From NCBI GenBank assembly GCA_017557405.1, contig JAFYYV010000020.1:1-43920 (forward strand): a DNA stretch of 43,920 bases. The letters are read 5' to 3'. Within the stretch, counting starts at the first letter, position 1, and each line of letters starts with the position of its first letter. Origin of the DNA: Prevotella sp. Its GTDB lineage: Bacteria > Bacteroidota > Bacteroidia > Bacteroidales > Bacteroidaceae. A model generated the notes under the pieces. The model saw only the letters and a program-made list of their open reading frames with translations, made no database searches and was not told the DNA's origin. This document shows positions 6,934 through 14,241 of this stretch, piece by piece. The position numbers were made by a program, and so were the translations under genes.

Positions 6934-7518
6934 TTACATTTTACTCCCCTCCCTACTTGGGGGAAGGCTACGGGAGGGCGAGCTTTGCTCGGGATGGGGG
7001 TCGGGGGTGAGGCTTTCATTTTTCTGAAACGCTTTCCTCTCATCCCCCGACGCCAGGTAGATGATGCCACAATACGAAAACCCATGCTTCTCGATGTTGT
7101 GTTGCATGATACGGTTGTCCTTGTGGGTGTCGATGCGTATGTTGCGGTCATGAGCGAAACAGAAATCCATGATGCACTTGAAGATGCCATGTGCCTCGGG
7201 AACGCTGGCAATGCGATGAACCACGTGGTACGGCAGGCTGTCATCCATCCACTCGCCCTCGTATATCTTCGCGTACGTAGGTTCAGGCGAGGGCAGGAAG
7301 GCGAAGTAGGCCACAATCAGCCCGTCATCCTCCACCACGAAACCTCCATCGCGTTCGATGTCCGACCTCACCGCCTCCAACGAGGGATAGCCATCGCCCC
7401 ACTGGCTCATATTGCCGTCGCTCCGCATGATACCCTTGGCAGCCGAGAAAACCTCCATGATTCTCTCCGCGTCTTCCGGCAGCGAAGCCCTGCGCACGAT
7501 TCGGTTTCTATCTGTCAT
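6934..7518 (-). CDS. GNAT family N-acetyltransferase with repeat-derived C-terminus
   Basis: 194 residues. The N-terminal 165 residues are a GNAT acyltransferase: IVRRASLPEDAERIMEVF opens the fold, AKIYEGEWMDDSLPYHVVHR holds the middle strands, NIRIDTHKDNRIMQHNIEKH is the C-terminal strand and CoA-proximal helix, and GFSYCGIIYL follows. Similar proteins in Bacteroides are uncharacterised. The last about 23 residues (PDPHPEQSSPSRSLPPSREG region) are translated from the G-rich repeat at 6944-7012, so the native stop was probably lost and replaced by one just past the repeat. A strong promoter lies at 7548-7578. Confidence 0.85.
   Translation of the reverse strand: MTDRNRIVRRASLPEDAERIMEVFSAAKGIMRSDGNMSQWGDGYPSLEAVRSDIERDGGFVVEDDGLIVAYFAFLPSPEPTYAKIYEGEWMDDSLPYHVVHRIASVPEAHGIFKCIMDFCFAHDRNIRIDTHKDNRIMQHNIEKHGFSYCGIIYLASGDERKAFQKNESLTPDPHPEQSSPSRSLPPSREGSKM
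6944..7012. repeat. GGCTACGGG hairpin repeat, copy inside a coding region
   Basis: CTCCCCTCCC...GGGGGAAGGCTACGGGAGGG, then a CGAGC-TTT-GCTCG hairpin (6979-6991), then GGGATGGGGG. Relatives at 30553-30618 and 10108-10140 share the GGCTACGGG core and have the same hairpin with different paired bases. This copy overlaps the 3' end of the acetyltransferase gene. Confidence 0.75.
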
Positions 7519-7547
7519 CGTTTAGGTCCATGTTGTCAACACGGGTA

Positions 7548-7578
7548 CAAAGATACGATTAAGCGAGGATAATTCAAA
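7548..7578 (-). promoter_or_regulatory. Promoter of the acetyltransferase gene (6934-7518)
   Basis: On the minus strand TTTG (7575-7578), 19 bases, TATCTTTG (7548-7555). The expected leader is about 25 bases. Confidence 0.75.
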
Positions 7579-7708
7579 ATGAAAAAAGAATTATTTCAAT
7601 TTTATTGTCGAGCATGAGTATCTTAGACCGAAGGTCAAATTTACTCATAAAAAATCATTTAATGAAATTTTATGGGGAGTTTCCATGAATTAAATAAAAT
7701 ATAATGAT

Positions 7709-7716
7709 TAATTTTG
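7709..7716 (+). promoter_or_regulatory. -7 box upstream of the acetyltransferase gene (7744-8286)
   Basis: TAATTTTG fits TAnnTTTG and lies 28 bases before the ATG. No -33 box is clear. A 17-codon reading frame starting at 7737 overlaps the gene start in another frame; it may be chance. Confidence 0.5.
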
Positions 7717-7743
7717 CGCCCAGAAATGACAACACGATGAAGT

Positions 7744-8286
7744 ATGGGGAGAAAAGAGAAGAACATAACGCTTCAGCCATTAGAGCCTGACGATCGGGAA
7801 CAGTTTGTTCTCGACAACCAGGAGGCGTTCCGTTATGGAGCCACACAAGAGTTCGGAATGCGCGATGACCATTTCGAGGAGGATGGCGAGATCATCTCCA
7901 GAGAAACCATAGAGAGGTCCATCGATGCCGAGAATGCCGAGACCTATCGAATCGTGCTCGATGGCAAGAAGGTGGGCGGAGCGGTCATCATCATCGATTC
8001 CGCCTCCAGCACAGGCCATCTGGAACTGCTCTTCGTTTCGCCCCACGCACACAGCCGGGGCATCGGACTCGCCGCGTGGAAGGCCATTGAGCAAATGCAC
8101 CCCGAGGTCAAGGTTTGGGAGACCGTGACCCCCTATTTCGAGAAGCGCAACATTCATTTCTACGTGAACCGTTGTGGCTTCCACATCGTGGAGTTTTTCA
8201 ACAGCCACCACCCCGACCCCAACGATCCCGAATCGGCAGAGGACGATATGGATGGCATGTTTCGTTTTCAGAAAATAATGGAATAG
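7744..8286 (+). CDS. GNAT family N-acetyltransferase
   Basis: 180 residues. The acetyl-CoA binding region is clear: HLELLFVSPHAHSRGIGLAA contains the R/Q-x-x-G-x-G/A type loop (SRGIGLAA), followed by VNRCGFHIVEFF near the end, the usual terminal strand of GNAT enzymes. The N-terminus is acidic and lacks a signal peptide, so it is cytoplasmic. The C-terminus carries an acidic, His-rich tail (HHPDPNDPESAEDDMDG). Acceptor substrate is unknown. greA begins 16 bases after the stop, so the two are probably cotranscribed. Confidence 0.85.
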   Translation: MGRKEKNITLQPLEPDDREQFVLDNQEAFRYGATQEFGMRDDHFEEDGEIISRETIERSIDAENAETYRIVLDGKKVGGAVIIIDSASSTGHLELLFVSPHAHSRGIGLAAWKAIEQMHPEVKVWETVTPYFEKRNIHFYVNRCGFHIVEFFNSHHPDPNDPESAEDDMDGMFRFQKIME

Positions 8287-8302
8287 TCAGAAATCGACCA
8301 AT

Positions 8303-8767
8303 ATGGAATATATGTCTCAGGAAGGCTACGACAAGCTGGTAGCCGAGCTACGTCAGTTGGAGAGTGTTGAACTGCCCCGTGTCAGGGAGGCGATTGCCGA
8401 AGCCCGTGCACAAGGCGACCTCAGCGAGAACTTCGAGTATCATGCCGCCAAGCGCGAGCAAGGTCGGCTGCTGGGCCGCATACGCTTCAAGCAGAAGGTG
8501 CTGGAGAACGCACGAGTCATCGACACCCATCTGCTGGCCTCCAACACCGTGGGATTGCTCTCGAAGGTCGAGATCACCAACCTTGCCAACAACCTCCGCA
8601 CCACATACACCATCGTGAGCCCCCACGAGGCAAACATCCAGGAACGGAAAATCTCCATCAAGTCGCCCATCGCCCAGGCGCTGACAGGAAAGAAGGTCGG
8701 CGACACCGTCGAGGTCCACGTACCCGCTGGCATCCAGCGCCTCCGTATCGAGAGCATCACGTTGTGA
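8303..8767 (+). CDS. greA: Transcription elongation factor GreA
   Basis: 154 residues, standard GreA length. The N-terminal coiled coil (residues 1-75) carries the acidic tip DLSENFEYHAAKREQ, which enters the RNA polymerase secondary channel and stimulates cleavage of backtracked RNA. The C-terminal FKBP-like domain (80-154) ends with SPIAQALTGKKVGDTVEV, a family hallmark. Start at 8303 gives MEYMSQEGY, matching the usual Bacteroidetes N-terminus. It follows an acetyltransferase gene closely. Confidence 0.97.
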   Translation: MEYMSQEGYDKLVAELRQLESVELPRVREAIAEARAQGDLSENFEYHAAKREQGRLLGRIRFKQKVLENARVIDTHLLASNTVGLLSKVEITNLANNLRTTYTIVSPHEANIQERKISIKSPIAQALTGKKVGDTVEVHVPAGIQRLRIESITL

Positions 8768-8776
8768 AGCCCTCCT

Positions 8777-8986
8777 TCATTCGATTCTTTCTATAATCAA
8801 TTCGGAAGAGCCATCCTCAAGTGAATTATACTCATCGTAATGGAGATGGCTTTCAACACTCTCATTTGCCAACGCCTTCAACTGGTTTGCCAAAGAGAGT
8901 AACCCTTCCCTATTGGCTGATATCACCACTTCCTTCTCTTCACCTCTCACTTTGATAGTGAATCCGTCTTCCCATATCATTTCCAT
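8777..8986 (-). CDS. Imm32-like immunity protein (orphan)
   Basis: 69 residues. The core ISANREGLLSLANQLKALA followed by HLHYDEYNSLEDGSSELIIE closely fits the Imm32 family, small proteins found as immunity partners in polymorphic toxin systems. No toxin gene is beside it: the neighbours are greA (convergent, 9 bases away) and a small basic protein. It could be an acquired defence against toxins of competitors, or a housekeeping member of a poorly understood family. No good promoter was seen upstream on the minus strand. Confidence 0.75.
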   Translation of the reverse strand: MEMIWEDGFTIKVRGEEKEVVISANREGLLSLANQLKALANESVESHLHYDEYNSLEDGSSELIIERIE

Positions 8987-9060
8987 AAATTCCGATTTTT
9001 CATTTTTACTCTTTATCTATTATCTGCACTCCTGCCTCCTGAATTTCAACTATTCAACAT

Positions 9061-9090
9061 CCCTCCCTTGGGGAGGGCTTGGGTAGGCTA
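9061..9090. repeat. CCCTCCC/GGGAGGG palindromic repeat
   Basis: CCCTCCCTTGGGGAGGG followed by CTTGGGTAGGCT, just past the stop codon of the small basic gene on the minus strand. It belongs to the same short family as 6891-6929 and 12588-12623. Confidence 0.55.
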
Positions 9091-9099
9091 TCAAAATGG

Positions 9100-9282
9100 T
9101 TATTTCCACCCTCCTTTGTGTTTTTTCTTGCGTGTGTAGGTCTTCTTCGACTTGTACGGTCGGTTGAGGGCATGGAAGCCTGGGCCCAGCAGTTCCCGTT
9201 CCGCCTCGCGTCCTCCACGTCTCATAGCCTTGACGGCATCCATTGCCGTAGGTGTTGGTTTTTTCAATCTTATCCTTTTCAT
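9100..9282 (-). CDS. Small Lys/Arg-rich protein, function unknown
   Basis: 60 residues, with roughly a third Lys or Arg, no signal peptide and no hydrophobic segment. The sequence (MKRIRLKKPTPTAMDAVKAM ... YTRKKKHKGGWK) suggests nucleic acid or ribosome binding, but I do not recognise a characterised family. The call is supported by a strong Bacteroidetes promoter at 9315-9345 with the right spacing and a 30-base leader, which makes a chance reading frame unlikely. Confidence 0.65.
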   Translation of the reverse strand: MKRIRLKKPTPTAMDAVKAMRRGGREAERELLGPGFHALNRPYKSKKTYTRKKKHKGGWK

Positions 9283-9314
9283 GACTTTAGATCATTATTA
9301 TTTGTTCCATGCGA

Positions 9315-9345
9315 CAAAGGTAGTGCAAATCGAGCACAATACAAA
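9315..9345 (-). promoter_or_regulatory. Promoter of the small basic protein gene
   Basis: On the minus strand TTTG (9342-9345), 19 bases, TACCTTTG (9315-9322). Confidence 0.8.
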
Positions 9346-9528
9346 GAAAAACTCTTTTTCTTTTATTGTCGAGATGCAGCCTACCTTCAACGCAGTTAAA
9401 GATACGAAATAGTATCAATAAATACCAGTTTTTTATACGTATACATATTCGTTTACATCTCTTATCCTTTATCTGCGCGCGCCCCCCTTGTTTTTACGCA
9501 TCCGATGCAACCCTATCTGAATGCATTA

Positions 9529-9560
9529 CAAAAGTACAACTTTTTTTCCGAACTGCCAAA
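9529..9560 (-). promoter_or_regulatory. Orphan promoter firing left from beside array B
   Basis: On the minus strand TTTG (9557-9560), 20 bases, TACTTTTG (9529-9536). Transcription would start near 9525 and cross about 180 bases with no convincing gene before the next promoter at 9315-9345. The 22-base array begins 25 bases upstream of the -33 box. Confidence 0.65.
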
Positions 9561-9585
9561 TTTCATGGTAAAAAATCTTTACATC

Positions 9586-9717
9586 CTTAAAACCGCAAAT
9601 GACATTCCCATTTGTGGCTTTTGAGGCTGCCAAAGACCATCTTTGACCCGCTCAAAACTATGCAATAAGCCGGTCATTGCTAGTCTTTTGCGCAATCAAA
9701 ACGAAGTTAGCGGAAAG
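9586..9717. repeat. 22-base tandem array, locus B (6 units)
   Basis: Units start at 9586, 9608, 9630, 9652, 9674 and 9696. The second and third are the clearest (CCATTTGTGGCTTTTGAGG and CCAAAGACCATCTTTGACC). Later units drift in sequence but keep the TCA start in exact 22-base phase. The element at 9801-10028 follows after 83 bases. Confidence 0.75.
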
Positions 9718-9800
9718 ACCAAAATTTTACGAGTAATGTAAAATGTGTTAATTTACGTGAGCATAAATCGGCGAAGCCAACTTGCGGAAGGGGAGCAATT

Positions 9801-10028
9801 GCTACATGCTACATGCTACATGCTACATTAAGGTACCTTAGCATGTGCAAAGCGCGCCCCTCTACCTATAGGTTATTATAATATATAATAAATTATATAT
9901 TATAATAAAATTATTTAATATTATACTCCATTAGTTTTCACAGCTCAAATCTGTCAATTTTCAACTCAAATCTCATCTCAGAAAAATGGAAACTACCTTA
10001 ATGTAGCATGTAGCATGTAGCTTGTAGC
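9801..10028 (+). repeat. Arm-repeat hairpin element, copy 1 (complete)
   Basis: The left arm is four GCTACAT units plus TAAGGTA (9801-9835); the right arm is TACCTTA plus three ATGTAGC and one TTGTAGC (9994-10028). The arms are reverse complements over 35 bases with one mismatch. Inside are the TAAGGTACCTTA palindrome, GTGCAAAGCGCGCCCC (9845-9860) and a perfect AT-only palindrome with 17-base arms (9873-9889 with 9892-9908). There is no coding capacity. Confidence 0.85.
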
Positions 10029-10107
10029 ATTTTCATGATTCGATTGACAGATTTGATTATTCTCAAAAAAGTTTGGCCTCTCATTTGCTTTCAGCGAACT
10101 CTGTCAC

Positions 10108-10140
10108 GAAAGGCTACGGGTAGGCGCTTTAGCGGGAATC
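10108..10140. repeat. GGCTACGGG hairpin repeat, short copy
   Basis: CGAAAGGCTACGGGTAGG followed by the hairpin CGCT-TT-AGCG (10125-10134) and GGGAATC. The paired bases differ from those at 6979-6991 and 30585-30596, but pairing is kept. Confidence 0.65.
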
Positions 10141-10291
10141 TCGGCCGAATACAAGCTAGCTTGCTTCGGCACTCGCTGCTCCATCGTTTGGCATTATTCA
10201 AAATCATCGTCGGAATTGACATTACGTCGATATTGGCAATCTTGTTTGTGCCCTCGCACTGGCATTACTGTAAAATCTTTTTACCTCGAAA

Positions 10292-10323
10292 TTTGGAGGT
10301 TTCAGAAATTTTTCGTAACTTCG
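10292..10323 (+). promoter_or_regulatory. Promoter of the M3 peptidase gene
   Basis: TTTG (10292-10295), 20 bases, TAACTTCG (10316-10323), one base off the -7 consensus. The leader is about 35 bases. Confidence 0.7.
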
Positions 10324-10362
10324 CAAACGAAACTAATAACATAAACATAAAACACTAACGAG

Positions 10363-12495
10363 ATGAGAACACTAAAAATCTTTAGCTTGACGGCAGTGAT
10401 GCTTGCAATGGTTGGCATGCTGTTCACGGCCTGTAACGAATCGCGTGAGAACCCGCTGTTGAAGGAGAGTCCCCTACCCTTCGGCGCCCCCGACTTCAGT
10501 AAGATCAAGACGGCTGACTACCAGCCTGCCTTCGAAGCGGGCATCGCACAGACGCGCGCGGAGATTGACAGTATCGTGGGCTACCCTGATTCGGCTACGT
10601 TCGAAAACACCATCCTGGCTCTGGAGGAGAGCGGAAAGGCTCTCGACCGCGTGAGCTACGTGTTCTTCAGCTTGCTGGAGGCCGACAAGACGCCCGAACT
10701 GAGCGACATCGAGAAGAAGGTGAAGCCCATGCTGACGGAGCTGGAGAACGAGATTTCGTTCAACAAAGAGTTATTCGCACGCATCAAGCAGGTGTACGAC
10801 CGCGACTTCGAGACCCTGCAGGGCGAGGACAAGAAGCTGCTGGAGGAGACCTACAAGAGGTTCGTGCGCAGAGGTGCCCTACTCTCGGAGGAGAAGATGG
10901 CGCGGATGAAGGAGATCAACCTGCGCATATCGGAACTGCAGACGCAATGGGGTGACACACTTGCCGACGCCACTAACGACGCCGTGGTGTGGGTGGAGAA
11001 GAAGGAGGACCTGGCAGGAATGAGCGAGGCCGACATCGCACAGTGTGCAAAAGATGCCGAGAGTCGCGGTGGAAAAGCCCCCTATGCCATCGTGATTGTG
11101 AACACCACCCAGCAGCAACCTTTGGCATCGCTCGACAACCGCGACCTGCGCAAACGGGTGTTCGAGGCCTCCGAGCATCGTGCTGACGGCACGGGCAAGT
11201 ACAACACCTTCCCCATCGTGTGCGAGATTGCTAAGCTGCGCGCCGAGCAGGCCGAGCTGATGGGCTATCCCAACTATGCCGCCTACTCGCTGGACAACAC
11301 GATGGCCAAGACACCGGAGAATGTCTATGATTTCCTGATGAACCTGATTAAGGCCTATGTGCCCAAGGCTGATGCCGAGACAAAGGCCATCGAGGAGTAT
11401 GCCCGCAAGACCGAGGGCCCCGAATTCCAGTTGCAGGCCTACGATTATTTCTACTATTCAGCCAAGATGAAGAAGGAACAGCTCGATGTGAGCGACGACG
11501 AGGTGAAGCCCTACTTCAACGTGGACAGTGTGTTGCAGAACGGTGTGTTCTACGCCGCCAACCGCGCCTACGGACTGACCTTCAAGGAGCGCACGGACAT
11601 TCCCGTGTATCACCCCGACATGAAGGTGTTTGAGGTGATGGACAAGGATGGCAAGACCATCGCCCTGTTCTATGGCGACTACTACCGCCGACCCACAAAG
11701 CGTGGTGGTGCGTGGATGGACGCCTTTGCCGAGCAGAGTCGCCAGCGCCAACAACTGCCCATCATCTACAACGTGTGCAACAACGCCAAGGCGCCCGAAG
11801 GACAGCCCTCGCTGCTCACGTGGGACGAGGTGACCACGATGTTCCATGAGTTCGGACACGCCCTGCACGGCATGTTGTCGGATTGCCAATACAACAGTCT
11901 GAGCGGCACCAGTGTGGCCCGCGACTTCGTGGAGATGCCCTCGCAGTTCAACGAGTCGTTTGCCTCCATTCCCGAGGTGTTTGACAACTACGCACGCCAC
12001 TACAAGACGGGAGAGCCCATGCCCGCCGATCTGAAGGAGCGCATGCTGAAGAGCATCAACTTCCAGCCGTGCTACGCCCTGGGTGAGAACCTCGCGGCCA
12101 CCTGCGTGGACTTGGCCTGGCACATGCTCGCCTCGAAGGATGTGCCCACACCCGACAAGGCTATGGCGTTCGAGACTGAGTCGTTGCGTAAGGTGGGACT
12201 GCTGAATCCTTTTATTCCGATTCCACCACGCTATCACACCAGCTATTTCAACCACGTGTGGGGTGGCGGCTATGCAGCCGGCTACTACAGTTATCTGTGG
12301 ACGGAGGTGCTGGCAGTGAACATCGCCGATGTGTTCGCACAGCGTGGTGCCTTGAAGCCCGAGACGGGTCAAGAGTTCCGCGAGAAGGTGCTGAGTCGTG
12401 GCAACACGGGCGACCTCATGCAGATGTTCGCCGACTTCACGGGAATGAAAGCGCCCGATGCCTCAGGGTTGCTGAGAGCGAGAGGGGTCGAGTAA
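10363..12495 (+). CDS. dcp: M3 family peptidyl-dipeptidase lipoprotein (Dcp-like)
   Basis: 710 residues, the usual size for Dcp/oligopeptidase A. The zinc site is complete: HEFGH at 495-499 and third ligand E524 in DFVEMPSQ. Conserved late motifs (PRYHTSYFNHVWGGGYAAGY) supply substrate-binding His and Tyr. Unlike E. coli Dcp it starts with a signal peptide ending in a lipobox (MLFTA-C), so it should be anchored in the envelope and process peptides in the periplasm. This lipoprotein form is common in Bacteroidetes. It has its own promoter (10292-10323) and a strong terminator (12538-12570), so it is a single-gene unit. Confidence 0.95.
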   Translation: MRTLKIFSLTAVMLAMVGMLFTACNESRENPLLKESPLPFGAPDFSKIKTADYQPAFEAGIAQTRAEIDSIVGYPDSATFENTILALEESGKALDRVSYVFFSLLEADKTPELSDIEKKVKPMLTELENEISFNKELFARIKQVYDRDFETLQGEDKKLLEETYKRFVRRGALLSEEKMARMKEINLRISELQTQWGDTLADATNDAVVWVEKKEDLAGMSEADIAQCAKDAESRGGKAPYAIVIVNTTQQQPLASLDNRDLRKRVFEASEHRADGTGKYNTFPIVCEIAKLRAEQAELMGYPNYAAYSLDNTMAKTPENVYDFLMNLIKAYVPKADAETKAIEEYARKTEGPEFQLQAYDYFYYSAKMKKEQLDVSDDEVKPYFNVDSVLQNGVFYAANRAYGLTFKERTDIPVYHPDMKVFEVMDKDGKTIALFYGDYYRRPTKRGGAWMDAFAEQSRQRQQLPIIYNVCNNAKAPEGQPSLLTWDEVTTMFHEFGHALHGMLSDCQYNSLSGTSVARDFVEMPSQFNESFASIPEVFDNYARHYKTGEPMPADLKERMLKSINFQPCYALGENLAATCVDLAWHMLASKDVPTPDKAMAFETESLRKVGLLNPFIPIPPRYHTSYFNHVWGGGYAAGYYSYLWTEVLAVNIADVFAQRGALKPETGQEFREKVLSRGNTGDLMQMFADFTGMKAPDASGLLRARGVE

Positions 12496-12537
12496 ATTGA
12501 CAATTTACAATTAAAGAATTAAAAAATTAAAAAATAT

Positions 12538-12570
12538 GGGAAGTTAAAGTCGACTTTAACTTCCCTTCTT
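12538..12570. terminator. Perfect palindrome terminator
   Basis: A 28-base perfect palindrome centred on GTCGAC (12538-12565; half-site GGGAAGTTAAAG) is flanked by A-rich sequence on the left and TTCTTTTT on the right. It lies between the convergent M3 peptidase and acyl-CoA synthetase genes and should work both ways. Confidence 0.8.
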
Positions 12571-12587
12571 TTTCCGCTAACTCCTTT

Positions 12588-12623
12588 TCCCCTCCCCCTT
12601 TTGGGGGAGGTTGGGAGGGGGCT
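12588..12623. repeat. CCCCTCCC/GGGGGAGG palindromic repeat abutting a stop codon
   Basis: CCCCTCCCCCTTTTGGGGGAGG then TTGGGAGGGGGCT. The final CT forms part of the CTA that reads as the TAG stop of the minus-strand acyl-CoA synthetase gene, so the repeat touches the gene end directly. Confidence 0.65.
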
Positions 12624-14241
12624 ATTGATACAAATACCTCTTGATACTCATTTTCGGAGTTTTCTCGAATGGTAGGTCCATCAGCTCCACCTTGCTGATC
12701 TTGCTATAGACAGGAAGGGCCTTGTTGGCAGCGGTACGAATCTCCTCGGGGATGGCGTTCCTTTCCTCTGCAGGCATGTCTTCGGAGAGGTCGGCATAGA
12801 CCAGCGCCACCAACTTACCGTTGCGTTCAACAACAATCGACTCCACCACATAGGGACAACCCGACAACACCGATTCGACCTCCTCGGGGTAGATGTTCTG
12901 CCCTGAAGAATTGAGAATCATCGACTTGATGCGGCCACGAATGAAGATGTTGCCCTCTTCGTCCATCGTTCCCAAGTCGCCTGTGCGGAACCATCCATCA
13001 TCGGTGAAAGCCACCGCATTGGCTTCGGGGTTCTTGTAATAGCCGATGGTGATGTTGCGCCCGCGTGCCTGAATCTCACCAGCAACGTTCTTCGGGTCTT
13101 TGGAGTCGATGCGGATGTCGTGAACAGGCTTTCCACACGAGCCTGGCACGAACTTGGTCCACCACTCCCATCCCAACAAAGGACAGGCCTCGGTCATTCC
13201 ATATCCTACCGTGAACGGGAGGCGCATCCTTTGGAAGCATTCCTCCACCTCGGGCTTCAAGGCCGCTCCACCCATGATGAAACAGCGCACCTGACCACCA
13301 AATGCGGAAATCAGTTTCTTGCGGATTGTACTGTATAAGATATTGTTCACATAGGGGATGCCGAGCAATGCCTTCATCTTCTCCAACGCGGGTTTGATGG
13401 AGCTGGCATAAACCTTCTCCATCACCAACGGCACCGTGACCACCATATAGGGCTTCACGTCCTGCATGGCCTTGAGAAGTGTTGTGGGAGAAGGCGTCTT
13501 GCCCAGGAAATAGACCGTCACACCATCCACATTGGGATGGATGAACTCGATGGCCAAACCGTACATGTGGGCCATAGGAAGCATCGAAACGATGGTCTCT
13601 CCCGGATGGTTGGGGAAATGGGTGTTGGAGAACTCATCGGTATCGGACATGGCTCCATAGGTGAGCATCACGCCCTTGGGGTTGCCTGTGGTACCCGATG
13701 TGTAGTTGATGATGGCGAGCTTGTCCCAGTTCTTCGTGGAATAAGACACCTTGTCGGGCGACATGCCGTTAGGATGATGATGATTGAAGATGCTCACACG
13801 ACTCTTCCAAGCTTTTGCCACCTGCTCATCGCGATGCCAAAGCAATTGTCCGTCCTTCACATTGATGGCTGCTTTGAGCCCAGGCATCTGTGCAGGAGTG
13901 AGTTTCTCCCAGATGTCATCATCTACAAAAAGAAGTACACTGTCGGAGTGGGTGGTCAGGGCGCAGACACTATTAGGATGGAAGTCGGCCAAGAGTGGAA
14001 CTGCCACACAACCATTGACATTGATCTGCCAGAAAGCAATGGCCCAACGGGCTGAATTACGGGCGCAGATGGCAATCTTGTTGCGCTTGGCGATTCCAGC
14101 TTCGTTGAGGAACAATCGGAATGTCTCAATGTGTACAGCCAGGTCGGCGTATGTAAATGATTCACCCTCGTAATCGCATAGGGCTTTATAGTCCCATCGT
14201 TCGCGGACTGTGTCCTCCAATTTCTTCAGATAATGTTTCAT
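12622..14241 (-). CDS. AMP-forming long-chain acyl-CoA synthetase
   Basis: 539 residues of the adenylate-forming (ANL) superfamily. It activates a carboxylic acid, most likely a long-chain fatty acid, to its acyl-AMP and then acyl-CoA. The P-loop YTSGTTGNPKG is at 180-190, GYGMTE at 346-351, the hinge and ATP motif GWFRTGD at 416-422, and the C-terminal lysine region (FEKTPKMSIKRYLYQ) provides the catalytic Lys. No signal peptide. Slightly shorter than E. coli FadD. It is a single gene, with a -7 box at 14345-14352 about 100 bases upstream. Substrate chain length cannot be read from the sequence. Confidence 0.93.
   Translation of the reverse strand: MKHYLKKLEDTVRERWDYKALCDYEGESFTYADLAVHIETFRLFLNEAGIAKRNKIAICARNSARWAIAFWQINVNGCVAVPLLADFHPNSVCALTTHSDSVLLFVDDDIWEKLTPAQMPGLKAAINVKDGQLLWHRDEQVAKAWKSRVSIFNHHHPNGMSPDKVSYSTKNWDKLAIINYTSGTTGNPKGVMLTYGAMSDTDEFSNTHFPNHPGETIVSMLPMAHMYGLAIEFIHPNVDGVTVYFLGKTPSPTTLLKAMQDVKPYMVVTVPLVMEKVYASSIKPALEKMKALLGIPYVNNILYSTIRKKLISAFGGQVRCFIMGGAALKPEVEECFQRMRLPFTVGYGMTEACPLLGWEWWTKFVPGSCGKPVHDIRIDSKDPKNVAGEIQARGRNITIGYYKNPEANAVAFTDDGWFRTGDLGTMDEEGNIFIRGRIKSMILNSSGQNIYPEEVESVLSGCPYVVESIVVERNGKLVALVYADLSEDMPAEERNAIPEEIRTAANKALPVYSKISKVELMDLPFEKTPKMSIKRYLYQ

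Larger units (their letters stand above)
9283..10362. other. Repeat-rich gene-free region (about 1.1 kb)
   Basis: It contains the promoter of the small basic gene (9315-9345), an orphan minus-strand promoter (9529-9560), a 22-base tandem array (9586-9717), a complete arm-repeat hairpin element (9801-10028), a GGCTACGGG repeat copy (10108-10140) joined to an inverted repeat built on GCCGAA..CAAGC/GCTTG..TTCGGC (about 10144-10170), and the promoter of the M3 peptidase gene. A reading frame at 10035-10358 is made of these repeats and is not credited. Confidence 0.8.

Noticed and set aside
7737-7790. 17-codon frame overlapping the start of the acetyltransferase gene at 7744
   Set aside because: Out of frame, no conserved features; noted as a possible upstream frame but too weak to list.
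9586-9717. 22-base array considered as a CRISPR array
   Set aside because: The units are contiguous with no spacers, diverged in sequence, and no cas genes are present.
9801-9828. GCTACAT tandem repeat as a phase-variation tract
   Set aside because: It is not inside a gene or between promoter boxes, and it is mirrored by the opposite arm, which a simple slippage tract would not be.
10035-10358. A 107-codon frame in the gap before the M3 peptidase
   Set aside because: It is composed of the right edge of the arm-repeat element, a GGCTACGGG repeat and the peptidase promoter; no start signal or domain.
11458-12372. A 304-codon open frame antisense to the M3 peptidase gene
   Set aside because: No domain, composition typical of antisense frames, no promoter.
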